From: Steroidobacter denitrificans
Lineage (GTDB): Bacteria; Pseudomonadota; Gammaproteobacteria; Steroidobacterales; Steroidobacteraceae
NCBI RefSeq assembly: GCF_001579945.1
Contig: NZ_CP011971.1
Coordinates: 2,258,001-2,322,000 of the forward strand
Length of the DNA stretch: 64,000 bases
Reading direction: 5' to 3'
Positions 9,119 through 19,384 of this stretch are shown here, piece by piece. Under the pieces are notes generated by a model that saw nothing but the letters and a program-made list of their open reading frames with translations, searched no databases and had not been told where the DNA came from. Each line of letters starts with the position of its first letter. Position 1 is the first letter of the stretch. The translations under genes were made by a program, and so were the position numbers.

Positions 9119-10444
9119 TCAGATGTCCTGCGCAGTGCCGAGGAACCGGCGTGAGCGCAGATAATCCAGCGCCGGGCCGACGGTCAGGAACGAGCCGAAC
9201 ACCACGATGCGATCACCCGGGCGTGCCATCGCTGCCGCGGCCCGGCAGCCGGCCGCCACATCCGGCGCATCGCTGACATTCCCGGCACCGGCTTGCCGTA
9301 AACGATCGGCAAGCAGGCCTGACTGGAGCGCACGAGGACTGTCCAGACCGACGACGATCCAGGCGTCCATGGCGGCCTGCAGCGGCGCGACGATGCCGGC
9401 CGCATCCTTGTCGCCCAGAATGCCGCATACCGCGATCGTGCGGCCCCGGCAGGGCCGCTGCGCCAACTGGCCGGCCAGACTGTGCGCGGCCTGCGGATTG
9501 TGCGCGACGTCCAGGATCCATTCTGCAGGGCTGGACTCCGCGGCATCGATGATCTGGAAGCGGCCGGGCAGATGCACTCGCATCAATCCGCGCTCGATCG
9601 CCGCGCGGCCGACCGGCAGCCGGACCGACAGACAGGCCAGGGCGGCGAGCACTGCGGAGGCATTGTCGAACTGGATGTCGCCCTGCAAGGCGGGACGCGG
9701 CAATCCCTCCAGGACATCCTGGCGGCCATGCCAGTTCCAGCCGGCCGGGCTTTGCGCCGCCGCTCGGCCGGCACGCGTCCAATCGAAATCATGGCCCAGA
9801 CAGCGCAGATCGCTGTCCAGCGTCCGGGCGGCCGCCCGGATGGCGGCGGGCACTTCGCGCGAGCCGAAAATCACCGGACGAGCGGCGCGCATGATGCCGG
9901 CCTTCTCCCGGGCAATCGCCTCGAGGTCATGCCCGAGCCAGTCGCAATGATCCAGGGCGATCGAAGTGATCATCGCCACATCGGCATCCACCACGTTGAC
10001 GGCGTCCAGACGGCCGCCCATACCCACTTCCAGCACGATCGCATCCAGCCCGGCGGTCTCGAACACCAGCAGCGCGGCCAGCGTGTTGAATTCGAAAAAC
10101 GTCAGGGTATCCGCGCCGCGTGCCGCATCGATGCGTGCGAACGCCGCCACCAGAGAAGCGTCGCTGATTTCGCGCCCGGCAATGGTGATGCGCTCGTTGT
10201 AACGCAGCAGATGCGGAGAACTCAGGGAGCCGACTCTATAGCCGGCCTCGGCCAGGATGCACGTCAGCAGCGCTACGCTGGAACCCTTGCCGTTCGTACC
10301 GCCGATCGTGATGATCGGACAGGCCGGCCGCTGCCAATGCAGGTGCGCCAGCACCTGTCGCACCCGCGTCAATCCCAGGTCGATGACGCTGGGATGCAGC
10401 GCCTGCTGCCAGCCCAGCCAATCGGACAGACGATCGAATCGCAT
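9119..10444 (-). CDS. folC: Bifunctional folylpolyglutamate/dihydrofolate synthase
   Basis: Adds glutamate to dihydropteroate and extends folate polyglutamate tails. 441 residues. The P-loop is IITIGGTNGKGSS, followed by SSPHLLRYNERI and MITSIALDHCDWLG, with the Mur-ligase-like C-terminal part from about residue 300 (WILDVAHNPQAA). It lies between accD and dedD as in Pseudomonas. Confidence 0.96.
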   Translation of the reverse strand: MRFDRLSDWLGWQQALHPSVIDLGLTRVRQVLAHLHWQRPACPIITIGGTNGKGSSVALLTCILAEAGYRVGSLSSPHLLRYNERITIAGREISDASLVAAFARIDAARGADTLTFFEFNTLAALLVFETAGLDAIVLEVGMGGRLDAVNVVDADVAMITSIALDHCDWLGHDLEAIAREKAGIMRAARPVIFGSREVPAAIRAAARTLDSDLRCLGHDFDWTRAGRAAAQSPAGWNWHGRQDVLEGLPRPALQGDIQFDNASAVLAALACLSVRLPVGRAAIERGLMRVHLPGRFQIIDAAESSPAEWILDVAHNPQAAHSLAGQLAQRPCRGRTIAVCGILGDKDAAGIVAPLQAAMDAWIVVGLDSPRALQSGLLADRLRQAGAGNVSDAPDVAAGCRAAAAMARPGDRIVVFGSFLTVGPALDYLRSRRFLGTAQDI

Positions 10445-10515
10445 TTGCGAGCAGCCTCCCGGCCTTCATTCCGCCGGGCGCCGGCGGCACTGCGGAATGG
10501 ATCGGTTCGCTTCGA

Positions 10516-11379
10516 TCAGGCGCTGAGAGCCGGCCGGTTCATCAGCATGGTCAGCAGGCTGGCGATACGATCGCGCATGTCGCGCCGGTCCATGATCATG
10601 TCGAGCACGCCGTGTTCGAGCAGGAACTCGCTGCGCTGGAAACCTTCCGGCAGGGTCTCGCGCACCGTCTGCTGGATGACACGCGCGCCTGCAAAACCGA
10701 TCAGCGCCCGAGGTTCGCCGATATTGATGTCGCCGAGCATGGCCAAACTTGCCGACACGCCGCCGGTCGTCGGGTCGGTGAGCACCGAAATATACGGCAG
10801 GCGTGCCTGGGCCATGCGTGCCAGCGCGGCGCTGGTCTTGGCCATTTGCAATAGCGACAGCAGGGCTTCCTGCATGCGCGCTCCGCCGCTGGCGGAAAAA
10901 CATACCAGGGGCTTGCGATGCTCCAGGCAATGCTCCACTCCGCGCACGAACCGCTCGCCCACCACCGATCCCATGGAGCCGCCCATGAAAGCGAACTCGA
11001 ATGCGCAGGCAACGATGGGCAAGGAATTCAAGGTTCCGGCCATGACCAGCAGCGCATCGCTTTCGTGAGTCGATTTCTGCGCCTGAATCAGGCGATCGCG
11101 ATACTTCTTGGTGTCACGGAACTTCAACGGATCTTCCGGCAACACATTGTCGGCCAGTTCGACGATACCATCGGGATCCAGGAAACATTCCAGGCGATCG
11201 CGTGCGCCGATGCGCATGTGATGACCGCATTTGGGACAGACGTGCAGATTGCGCTCCAACTCGGCGCGATACAGCACGGCGTCGCAGGCGGCACACTTCA
11301 TCCATAGACCTTCGGGCACCGAACGGGTACGCCGTTCGGTCTTGATGCGCGAAGGCATGATTTTTTCGAACCAGGTCAT
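10516..11379 (-). CDS. accD: Acetyl-CoA carboxylase carboxyltransferase subunit beta
   Basis: Beta subunit of carboxyltransferase, which makes malonyl-CoA for fatty acid synthesis. 287 residues. Start placed at the ATG at 11379 ([13 protein letters not shown], typical for AccD); the open frame continues upstream across truA but is not protein-like there. The zinc finger is CAACD and CPKC, with Cys pairs 15 residues apart. [21 protein letters not shown] and [11 protein letters not shown] are carboxyltransferase core motifs. It lies 26 bp after truA, leaving no room for trpF. Confidence 0.97.
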   Translation of the reverse strand: MTWFEKIMPSRIKTERRTRSVPEGLWMKCAACDAVLYRAELERNLHVCPKCGHHMRIGARDRLECFLDPDGIVELADNVLPEDPLKFRDTKKYRDRLIQAQKSTHESDALLVMAGTLNSLPIVACAFEFAFMGGSMGSVVGERFVRGVEHCLEHRKPLVCFSASGGARMQEALLSLLQMAKTSAALARMAQARLPYISVLTDPTTGGVSASLAMLGDINIGEPRALIGFAGARVIQQTVRETLPEGFQRSEFLLEHGVLDMIMDRRDMRDRIASLLTMLMNRPALSA

Positions 11380-11405
11380 GCGATGAAATCCGTCAGCTCC
11401 ATTGC

Positions 11406-12203
11406 TCAGCTGCTCCCCGCGACGCCGCCCAGGATATCCGCCGGTTCGCTCGGCAGCTGCAACGCGGATGCATAGCGTACACCGGCCAGGTACAGACCCG
11501 AAGCCACCGCCGTGACGCCGCCGCGAGTACGATCCCGCGCCGCCAGGACCTCCGCGGCCCACTCCGGCGAACGCTCCCCGGTGCCGATCGCGATCAGCAC
11601 GCCGGCGATATTGCGCACCATATGGTGCAGGAAGGCGTTCGCACAAACCGTCAGCAGCACCAACTCGCCACGGCGCTGCACCTGAATCTCGTACAGCCGC
11701 CGCAGCGGCGTGCGGGACTGGCATTGCGCGGCACGAAAAGAGGAAAAATCATGCTCACCCAGCAAGTGTCGTGCGCCGGCCTGCATGCGCGCCGTATCGA
11801 GCGGATCGCGCACCCAGCACACACGCTGCGCCGCCAGAGCCGGCCGGGCGTTACGATTGAGGATCACGTACAAGTATCGGCGCGCCTGCGCACTGTAGCG
11901 GGCATGAAATGCATCCGGCACTTCGCGGGCCCACAGGACGCTGATCTGGGCGGGAAGATAGGCTGTCGTGCCGCGCACCCAACCGCGCTCGCTGCGCGAG
12001 GATGTGGTATCGAAATGCACGACCTGACAAACCGCATGCACCCCAGCATCCGTACGCCCCGCTGCGGTAACATGCACGGCGTGATCGGCGATCCTGGACA
12101 AGGCCGCCTCGACCACCGATTGCACGCCCAGCGCATGCGCCTGTGACTGCCATCCGGCGAAGGCGCTGCCGTCATACTCCAGTCCAAGCGCGATTCGCGT
12201 CAT
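11406..12203 (-). CDS. truA: tRNA pseudouridine(38-40) synthase
   Basis: Modifies uridines 38-40 in the anticodon stem of many tRNAs. 265 residues. [16 protein letters not shown] is the family N-terminus and [11 protein letters not shown] carries the catalytic Asp. [15 protein letters not shown] is the conserved C-terminal motif. Its start directly abuts the fimV stop, so translation is probably coupled. Confidence 0.97.
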   Translation of the reverse strand: MTRIALGLEYDGSAFAGWQSQAHALGVQSVVEAALSRIADHAVHVTAAGRTDAGVHAVCQVVHFDTTSSRSERGWVRGTTAYLPAQISVLWAREVPDAFHARYSAQARRYLYVILNRNARPALAAQRVCWVRDPLDTARMQAGARHLLGEHDFSSFRAAQCQSRTPLRRLYEIQVQRRGELVLLTVCANAFLHHMVRNIAGVLIAIGTGERSPEWAAEVLAARDRTRGGVTAVASGLYLAGVRYASALQLPSEPADILGGVAGSS

Positions 12204-15200
12204 TCACCGGATCGAGTCGAGCAGCCGCTGAGCTTCCTGCTTCTGGCTGGGATTACCTTCCGCAACCACCTCATCGAGGATGCTGCGTGCCCCGTCCGGA
12301 TCGCCCATGTCCATATAGGCACGTGCCAGATCGAGTTTCGTGCCAACCTCGCTCATGGTTACCGGATCGAGTTCCGAAAGCTCCAGAATCGCGGTGTTCT
12401 GTTTGTTGGTCGGCGCATCGTCATCACCGGACAGCGGTTCGCCCAGATCCAGGTCGATGCTCGGCTCCTCGGCGGCGCCGTCGGTGAACACATCGCTGAG
12501 GAACCGGTCGGCATCCGGCAGCCGGCGCTGCTCGACGGTGTCGCCAGCACCCGCTCCGGCCGCTTCGCTCAAATCCAGATCCAGTCCGGATCCCTGCGAT
12601 ACATCATCCAGGTCCAGGCCAAGTTCCGGCGACACATCGCCCAACCCGGTGAAATCCGCAGGCATCTTCATCGAGGCCGTGGCATCGGCATCCGGATATC
12701 GCGATTCGGTCGTATCCGACCCGACCCCCTCGCCAATATCGAGACCGTCGACATAGATCGTACCGGTGTCCGTGGGATCCGGCAGGGTCGCTCGCGGGAC
12801 TTCCAGGGTACGGTCGAAGCTGCCGCTCGAGGGCGGCAGGGTCGCCTCGTCATCCTGCAGGGATACGAATTCCTGGGTCTCCGCCAGGGCTGCATAATTG
12901 TCCGCAGAGGCGATCTGGGTTGCCTCGAGCAGCGTCGGATCGCGTTCCAATGAGCCCGTATCCTCGAGCGCGGAAGGCTCCAGGGCATCCACATCCAGCC
13001 CAAGATCGTCGATCGACAATTCCGCCGTCTGATCCGTGGCGTACTTGGCCAATACCGTCTTGTCGATCTGTTCACGGATTGTCTGATCGCTGCGATCGGT
13101 CTCGACGCTGTCGCGCAGAGCATCCTCGGCGAAGGAAACCGGTGCCAGCAGAGTCTTATCCGGATCGATATCGCCCAGCCCCCGAGCTGTAAGTCCCTCC
13201 TGCTCGTCCAGCGCCGTGGCGCTCAGCACCGAGCCTCCCAAAGTAGTTTCGGGGGTGGTTTCGGGGGCCGTCCCAGGAATGATCGCGGAGGTCGCCAGGG
13301 AATCGCTCTGCCCGATCCGCATCGCATCCGGCGCCGCAGATTCGATCGTCGGCGAATCCAGTGAAGCCAGTTCTGTCGTGGGTGCATCCAGGAACGGCGA
13401 CTCGATCGTCGGGGTTTCCTGGGTACGCGCCAATGCCTCGGGCGTACGCGTCGTATCTTCACCGAGCGACTCTTCACTGGGCGACGTCGAGTCGTCTTCC
13501 AGTAGAAAATCCAGACCCTCGTCAGCCTGGGCCGGCGCCAGCGCCTGCACCGGGAATTCGTACTCCCCGCTGCTGAGCTGCAGGTCCAGACCGCTGGAGG
13601 CTGTATCGACATCGGTGTCTGTATCCGTGCCTACCTCGGCAAACAGATCGACATCGACTCGGTTTTCGCCGCCTTCCAGGTTCACATCGACCAGGTCGAC
13701 ATGCGCCGCGCCCGCCTCGCCCTGGAACATGGGATCATCACCGGCGATCTGCCGGCCCATGATGAGCACTTTGTCCCATTCACCCGCTGCGGCATTGTCG
13801 CGGCCGGCATGCAGCCCGCGTGCGGTATCCAGGAACAAGTCCTTGTTGCCCCACACGAAGTAGATTTCGAGCAGCTTCAGTTTCAGATCGCGACGCGCCG
13901 GCTCGCGGTCGATCGCTATCTTGACCAGGTCCGCCGCCTGATCGTACAGGCCATAGGCCATGTGGAAGTCGGCTTCCGCCAGCGCATCCTGCTGATCGAA
14001 GCGCACCGCCGTTTCGCTGCTGAGCGTCTCGTCTGCCGCCAAGGCAGGCGCCTCCTCGGGCTCCAGCAGCGACATGGGTGCATCGGGCTCGGCGCTGACC
14101 GATGCCGGCGGCTGCGGTTCGCCTCGAGCATCCTCCTCGAAATCTTTTTCAACCTGCCTTCCAGAAAAGGAATCCGCCGGGTCGCCGTCTCGCAGGGCCA
14201 TCGCTCCCGCGGCTGCCGGTCCTTGCGCGCCCGTATGCGCCGCACCCGCCCCGGATCGCATCTGCATCCCGGTTTGCGCCACCTGCGAGGTGTCCATTCC
14301 GGGTTCGGTTCGCTGCCCGAGTCCGCCCTGCTCCAAGGCGGCGAATGCCGCCTGGGACTCGGATTCCTCCCGGCGTCTACGAATGAATGCCAGCACCAAT
14401 CCCAGCACGAGCAGCAGGCCGGCGACGACCGGTACCCACCAGTGCTGCGCCAGCCGCTCGAATAAAGTGGGGCTGGGTGAGGAATCGGCCGGTTGCTGCG
14501 CCGGCGCGCCACGGACGGCGGCCTGTTCTTCGGTTTCGGGAACCGCCGGCGCTGCTTCGGCGTCGGTGTCGGCTTCGGCCTCGGGGGCGAACTCGGCCTC
14601 CCCGGCCGGCACATCCTCGGTGCGCTGAACACCGGCCAGCGTTTCGCTGTCGATCTCCACGCGCCGGTCCTGTGCCGCGGCGCCCCTGCCGGTGTCGCCC
14701 GGTGCCGATCCTGCCTCCCCGCGGCCCGCGGGCGCCGGAGCCGGCTCGGTCGGAATTTCTTCCGGCGTCACCAGACGCAGGCGGCTGGCTTCCTCCGCCG
14801 ACGGCACGGGCAACGCGCCGCTCCATTCCGCGGTCTGCCGGGCGACTTCCACGGACGCCTCGCTGCCGGAGATCGCATCGATCTCGGCCAGATCCGGAAT
14901 ACGCAGTACGCTGCCGGCGAGCAGCCGATTGATATTGCCGTTGAAGGCATGGGGATTCGCGCGGAACAGCGCGATCATGGTGCGATTCACCACGCTGGTC
15001 GCGCCGGGATTCGTCGCCTGGGCGATCCGCCACAAGGTATCGTTGCGCTCTACGACATATTCACCGCCTTGGGTCAGGCTGCGAGCCGCAGGCTGGGCCG
15101 GTGTCTCGGTACGGGGTACGGGCGCCGATGCCGGCGTCGCCATAGAGGCGGGTTCCGGCACCGCTTCGGCGGCCGGCTCCTCGGATTGAACCGGATCGGG

Positions 15201-15695
15201 CCTGACAGGCTCGGGCTGGGTACGCTCGATACGGCCATCGGCCTGGGCACCCGCCTGCGGCGTCGCCACGGGCGCCGGGGCCTCCGGCTGGGCCGGCATG
15301 AAGACCGGTGGATCCAACAAAACCGTATATTCGCGCAGCAGACGTCCGCGTCCCCAGCTGGCCTCGACCAGCAAGGTCACGAAAGGTTCGGTCACCGGAC
15401 GCGAGGATGTCACCTTGATCGCCGTACCGCCGTCGCCGCTGCGGCCGACGGAAAACTCGAAGCCGGACAGGAATGCCGGGCGATCGATACCGTAGCGATT
15501 GAACAGATCCGCTTCCGCCAGGCCCACCTTCAGGCTGAGAAGCTCGTCCCGAGTGGGTGAAATCAGTTCGATTTCCGCATCGAACGGCTGGTTCAAGGCC
15601 GAACTCAGACGAATCTCACCCAGACCCAGCGCATGCAGCGTCACGGGGGACAGCAATGCGCCCGTCATCAGCAGACGCGGCAGATGTCTTCTCAT
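12204..15695 (-). CDS. fimV: FimV/HubP-type polar landmark protein
   Basis: 1163 residues. Signal peptide (residues 1-22) and FimV N-terminal domain (LGLGEIRLSSALNQPFDAEI), LysM peptidoglycan-binding domain near 212-271 (YVVERNDTLWRIAQ), a single membrane span near 417-438 (WWVPVVAGLLLVLGLVL) followed by RRRREESE, then a long acidic cytoplasmic region with TPR-like segments near 590-650, and the short FimV C-terminal domain (TKLDLARAYMDMGDPDGARS). FimV organises the cell pole and type IV pilus assembly and binds other polar proteins. The acidic part is rich in Asp/Glu/Thr/Ser with irregular repeats, typical of the family. The FimX-like protein at 25.5 kb may work in the same process. Confidence 0.95.
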   Translation of the reverse strand: MRRHLPRLLMTGALLSPVTLHALGLGEIRLSSALNQPFDAEIELISPTRDELLSLKVGLAEADLFNRYGIDRPAFLSGFEFSVGRSGDGGTAIKVTSSRPVTEPFVTLLVEASWGRGRLLREYTVLLDPPVFMPAQPEAPAPVATPQAGAQADGRIERTQPEPVRPDPVQSEEPAAEAVPEPASMATPASAPVPRTETPAQPAARSLTQGGEYVVERNDTLWRIAQATNPGATSVVNRTMIALFRANPHAFNGNINRLLAGSVLRIPDLAEIDAISGSEASVEVARQTAEWSGALPVPSAEEASRLRLVTPEEIPTEPAPAPAGRGEAGSAPGDTGRGAAAQDRRVEIDSETLAGVQRTEDVPAGEAEFAPEAEADTDAEAAPAVPETEEQAAVRGAPAQQPADSSPSPTLFERLAQHWWVPVVAGLLLVLGLVLAFIRRRREESESQAAFAALEQGGLGQRTEPGMDTSQVAQTGMQMRSGAGAAHTGAQGPAAAGAMALRDGDPADSFSGRQVEKDFEEDARGEPQPPASVSAEPDAPMSLLEPEEAPALAADETLSSETAVRFDQQDALAEADFHMAYGLYDQAADLVKIAIDREPARRDLKLKLLEIYFVWGNKDLFLDTARGLHAGRDNAAAGEWDKVLIMGRQIAGDDPMFQGEAGAAHVDLVDVNLEGGENRVDVDLFAEVGTDTDTDVDTASSGLDLQLSSGEYEFPVQALAPAQADEGLDFLLEDDSTSPSEESLGEDTTRTPEALARTQETPTIESPFLDAPTTELASLDSPTIESAAPDAMRIGQSDSLATSAIIPGTAPETTPETTLGGSVLSATALDEQEGLTARGLGDIDPDKTLLAPVSFAEDALRDSVETDRSDQTIREQIDKTVLAKYATDQTAELSIDDLGLDVDALEPSALEDTGSLERDPTLLEATQIASADNYAALAETQEFVSLQDDEATLPPSSGSFDRTLEVPRATLPDPTDTGTIYVDGLDIGEGVGSDTTESRYPDADATASMKMPADFTGLGDVSPELGLDLDDVSQGSGLDLDLSEAAGAGAGDTVEQRRLPDADRFLSDVFTDGAAEEPSIDLDLGEPLSGDDDAPTNKQNTAILELSELDPVTMSEVGTKLDLARAYMDMGDPDGARSILDEVVAEGNPSQKQEAQRLLDSIR

Positions 15696-15783
15696 CAGCT
15701 CTCCCGGTACCAGTGGTTCCGAAGCGTTCGGCCCCGGCGGGACCTGGTTTAGGCCTTGATTTTTAAGTACTAGTTTAGATGCT

Positions 15784-15789
15784 TATCAA
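15784..15789 (-). promoter_or_regulatory. Candidate -35 element for fimV
   Basis: On the minus strand TTGATA at 15789-15784 is followed by an AT-rich stretch; 17 bp on is TTAAAA, a weak -10. A GGGAG ribosome-binding site precedes the fimV ATG. This is the only clearly AT-rich stretch in the asd-fimV gap. Low confidence as a promoter. Confidence 0.3.
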
Positions 15790-15847
15790 AGCGGACGCGG
15801 GCGGCCAAAGCTCATGTGCCAGTTGACTTTACGCGCGCAACTATAGC

Positions 15848-16870
15848 TTACAAATACTCTTTCACCAAAATCTCGGCAATCTGTATGGTATTTAAAGCAG
15901 CTCCCTTGCGAATGTTATCGGACACAATCCACAGATTCAGGCCGCACTCGTGGCTGATATCTTCACGGATGCGGCCGACATACACCGCATCGGTGCCTGC
16001 CGCCTCGGTCACCGCCGTCGGATAGCCGCCGGGCTTGCGCTCATCCATCAATACCACCCCAGGGGCGTTCGACAGCAGTTCGCGCGCCTCCCCCACGGTC
16101 AGCTTGCGGCGGGTCTCGATACTCACCGCTTCGGAATGGCCGAAATACACACCGACACGAACCGCGGTCGCATTCACTCGGATCGAGGTGTCCTCGAAAA
16201 TCTTCTGGGTTTCCCAGAACATCTTCATCTCTTCCTTCGTATAGCCGTTATCCAGGAAAACGTCGATCTGCGGCACGCAATTGAAGGCAATCTGCTTGGC
16301 GATCACCTGCGGCCTCACCGCCTCCCCGCTCGCCAGGGCGGTCGTCTGCCGGGCCAGTTCATCCATGGCCTTCTGGCCGCCGCCGGAAACGGACTGATAG
16401 GTGGACACATTGATGCGCTCGATGTGGGCGGCATCATGCAGGGGCTTGAGCGCCACCAGCATCTGCATGGTCGAACAATTGGGGTTGGCGACGATATTGT
16501 GCTTGCGATAGCCGGCGATCGCGTGCGGATTGACCTCGGTGACGACCAGCGGAATATCGTCCTGGTAGCGAAACTGCGAGGTGTTGTCGATGACGACACA
16601 GCCGGCCTGACCAGCCCGCACCGCATGCACCTTCGAGACGCTGGCGCCGGCCGAAAACAGGCCGATCTGTGCCTTTGAAAAATCGAAGGTCTCCAGATCC
16701 TGGACCGCCACGTCCTGGCCGCGAAACCGCACCGTTTTACCGACCGAGCGCGCACTTGCCAGCGGGAAAAGCTCCCCCACCGGGAATTCGCGTTGCTCAA
16801 GGATGGACAAGAGAGTGCCGCCTACCAGGCCGGTCGCGCCGGCGACCGCTACATTCCAACGTCTGCTCAT
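15848..16870 (-). CDS. asd: Aspartate-semialdehyde dehydrogenase
   Basis: Reduces aspartyl phosphate to the semialdehyde on the way to Lys, Thr, Met and diaminopimelate. 340 residues from the ATG at 16870 (MSRRWNVAVAGATGLVGGTLL, the NADP-binding loop). VANPNCSTMQM holds the catalytic Cys and YQSVSGGGQKAM the conserved Gln. An in-frame ATG ten codons upstream adds residues not seen in the family. Its position before fimV matches Pseudomonas-type order. Confidence 0.97.
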   Translation of the reverse strand: MSRRWNVAVAGATGLVGGTLLSILEQREFPVGELFPLASARSVGKTVRFRGQDVAVQDLETFDFSKAQIGLFSAGASVSKVHAVRAGQAGCVVIDNTSQFRYQDDIPLVVTEVNPHAIAGYRKHNIVANPNCSTMQMLVALKPLHDAAHIERINVSTYQSVSGGGQKAMDELARQTTALASGEAVRPQVIAKQIAFNCVPQIDVFLDNGYTKEEMKMFWETQKIFEDTSIRVNATAVRVGVYFGHSEAVSIETRRKLTVGEARELLSNAPGVVLMDERKPGGYPTAVTEAAGTDAVYVGRIREDISHECGLNLWIVSDNIRKGAALNTIQIAEILVKEYL

Positions 16871-17040
16871 CGTCTTTCTGTCATGCCCTCTGGGCGTCAT
16901 CGGTCATCCGGGCGACGGCACGCCAAGCCGCTCCTACATGGGTCGTCCCAGTCAGCGCGCGATGCCCGTGAACCGCACGCAACTCACAACACTACCGTAA
17001 ACTTCGCCGGCACATAAGGTGTGCCGTGGACTTTTCCTGC

Positions 17041-18153
17041 TCAAGCGCCGGCGGGAGGGGCGCTGGCGGGAATCGCCGCAGTATCCGGCGCCACATCCGC
17101 ATTCTGGGCGCGATGGCGCAAATAATGATCCATGAGCACCAGCGCCAGCATGGCTTCGGCAATCGGCGTGGCCCGCAATCCGACACAGGGATCATGACGC
17201 CCCGTGGTGACGACTTCGACGCTGCGCCCCTGAATATCGATCGTCTCCCCCGGAATCACGATACTGGAAGTCGGCTTGAATGCCAGGCTCACCAGGATGT
17301 CCTGACCCGAGGAGATGCCGCCGAGCACGCCGCCGGCATGATTGGAGAGAAATCCCTGCGGACTCATCAGGTCGCGATGTTCACTGCCGCGCTGCGCCAC
17401 CGACTCGAAACCCGCCCCGAGCTCTACTCCTTTCACCGCGTTGATGCTCATCATGGCATGGGCGATATCCGCATCCAACCGATCGAAGATCGGCTCGCCC
17501 AGGCCCGGCGGCACACCGCGGGCCAGCACATTGATCCGGGCCCCCACTGAATCGCCGTCGCGACGCAGCTGGGTCATATAGTCCTCGATTTCTGTCAGCC
17601 GCGATGGATCCGGGCTGAAGAACGGGTTGTCATACACGGTCCGCAGCGAGCGCACCTCCAGACGCAACGGTCCCAGCTGCGCCAGGTAGCCCTGGATCGT
17701 CACGCCCAGGCGCTCGCGCAAATACTTGCGCGCAATCGCGCCGGCCGCCACGCGCATGACGGTTTCGCGCGCCGAGGAACGCCCGCCGCCGCGATAATCG
17801 CGCCGGCCATACTTCTGTTGGTAGGTGTAGTCGGCGTGTCCCGGGCGAAAGCGATCCTTGACCTTGTCATAGTCGCGCGAACGCTGGTCCTGGTTCTCGA
17901 TCAGCAGCCCGATCGGCGTCCCCGTGGTGCGCCCCTCGAACACGCCGGAAAGAATGCGCACCTGATCCGGCTCCTTACGCTGGCTGGTGTGGCGGGACGT
18001 CCCGGTACGGCGGCGTTCGATCTCCGGCTGGATGTCCTGCTCGGACAGCGGCAGGCCTGGCGGACAGCCATCGACGATACAGCCCATTGCCGGCCCGTGG
18101 CTCTCGCCGAAGGAGCTCACGCAAAAAAGCTTGCCGAACGTGTTACCGGACAT
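17041..18153 (-). CDS. aroC: Chorismate synthase
   Basis: Makes chorismate from EPSP, needs reduced FMN. 370 residues. [34 protein letters not shown] and [15 protein letters not shown] are the three family signatures. It follows prmB on the same strand, the conserved prmB-aroC order. Confidence 0.98.
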   Translation of the reverse strand: MSGNTFGKLFCVSSFGESHGPAMGCIVDGCPPGLPLSEQDIQPEIERRRTGTSRHTSQRKEPDQVRILSGVFEGRTTGTPIGLLIENQDQRSRDYDKVKDRFRPGHADYTYQQKYGRRDYRGGGRSSARETVMRVAAGAIARKYLRERLGVTIQGYLAQLGPLRLEVRSLRTVYDNPFFSPDPSRLTEIEDYMTQLRRDGDSVGARINVLARGVPPGLGEPIFDRLDADIAHAMMSINAVKGVELGAGFESVAQRGSEHRDLMSPQGFLSNHAGGVLGGISSGQDILVSLAFKPTSSIVIPGETIDIQGRSVEVVTTGRHDPCVGLRATPIAEAMLALVLMDHYLRHRAQNADVAPDTAAIPASAPPAGA

Positions 18154-18297
18154 CGCAACCGACCTTATCTGCGTCTGCGCCGGCCCTCCCCGGCATCATG
18201 CGGCGTCGGGCGTCGCGCCGGCCCGCATCCCATCCGGTGATCATCATGCAGGGGGTATCGTGCATCCGCTGCGTTCCTCCATCGTCCACGGCTGTCC

Positions 18298-19194
18298 TCA
18301 TTCTACGGCAGCCTCCAGTACCGCGCGCGCTTCATGTAGTTGTGCCGCGGTCAGCAGGAATACGCCGCCGCCGCCGCGCTCGAACTCCAGCCAGGTGAAG
18401 GGCACGTGAGGATAGGCCTGCACCAGAGCTTGTTCCGTATTGCCGACTTCGACGATCAGGATGCCCTCGGGATACAGATGCGCTCCGGCCTCCCGCAATA
18501 TGCGGCGCACCACCTTCAGACCATCGCGCCCGGCATGCAGCCCGCCGACCGGCTCATGATGATATTCGCTGGGCAGAGCGCGCATTTCCTCATCCCCGAC
18601 ATAGGGAGGATTGGACACGATCACATCGTAGCGTTCGCCGGCCAGCGCTCCGAACACGTCCGATGCCACGGCACGCACGCGCCCGCCCACGCCATGGCGT
18701 TCGATGTTCATGCGCGCCACGGCCAGCGCTTCTGCGGAAATGTCCGCCGCATCGACCTGCGCCCGCGGCAAGGCGAGCGCCGCAGCGATGGCGATACAGC
18801 CCGAACCGGTGCCGATGTCGAGCAGGCGGCGAATGCGCGATGCCGGTATCCAGGGCTCGAAACCCGTCTCGATCAACTCCGCGATGGGAGAGCGCGGCAC
18901 CAGCACCCGCTCGTCGACATGAAATTCGTATCCCGCGAACCACATGCGTTGGGTGAGATACGCTGCCGGCACGCGCTCGCGCACGCGTCGTTCGAACAGA
19001 CGCCGTATTGCCTCCTGTCGGGCCGGCGCCAGCGGCTGCGCATAGACTCCGGGCGCATCCGCGTGATCCAGGTCCGCAGCGAAAAAAACCAGTTCCGCCG
19101 CTTCGTCGAAAGCGTTGTCGCTGCCATGGCCGAACCACAGGGATGCCGCCTCCAAGTAGCGTGCGCCTTCATGGATCAGCTGTTCGACGGTCAT
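18298..19194 (-). CDS. prmB: Ribosomal protein uL3 glutamine methyltransferase
   Basis: SAM-dependent N5-methylation of a glutamine in ribosomal protein L3. 298 residues from ATG 19194 (MTVEQLIHEGARYLEAA). AYLTQRMWFAGYEFHVDERV, LLDIGTGSGCIAIA (SAM motif) and VSNPPYVGDEEM (NPPY catalytic motif) are clear; the Trp-rich N-terminus distinguishes PrmB from PrmC. The frame is open 144 codons further upstream but that part is low-complexity and overlaps the divergent Sco1 gene. Confidence 0.94.
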   Translation of the reverse strand: MTVEQLIHEGARYLEAASLWFGHGSDNAFDEAAELVFFAADLDHADAPGVYAQPLAPARQEAIRRLFERRVRERVPAAYLTQRMWFAGYEFHVDERVLVPRSPIAELIETGFEPWIPASRIRRLLDIGTGSGCIAIAAALALPRAQVDAADISAEALAVARMNIERHGVGGRVRAVASDVFGALAGERYDVIVSNPPYVGDEEMRALPSEYHHEPVGGLHAGRDGLKVVRRILREAGAHLYPEGILIVEVGNTEQALVQAYPHVPFTWLEFERGGGGVFLLTAAQLHEARAVLEAAVE

Positions 19195-19384
19195 CGGCTC
19201 GAGGCTTGCCGCCCCGGAACCCGCCGGCCCGCGAGCCGCCGATCCGGAACTCGCCGCTCCGCCGCGTCCTCGGCCCTGGCGCAGGACTTGGCGAATATCT
19301 TGATCCGAATTTCGGTCGGCGCGGCGTTTCGGGCCGGAGGGGGGTTTGGATCCGGGTTTCATGCGGACGTGCGATAATATTGAT

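Noticed and set aside
11380-11724. N-terminal extension of accD upstream of [10 protein letters not shown]
   Set aside because: Overlaps truA and has no family similarity; AccD starts at 11379.
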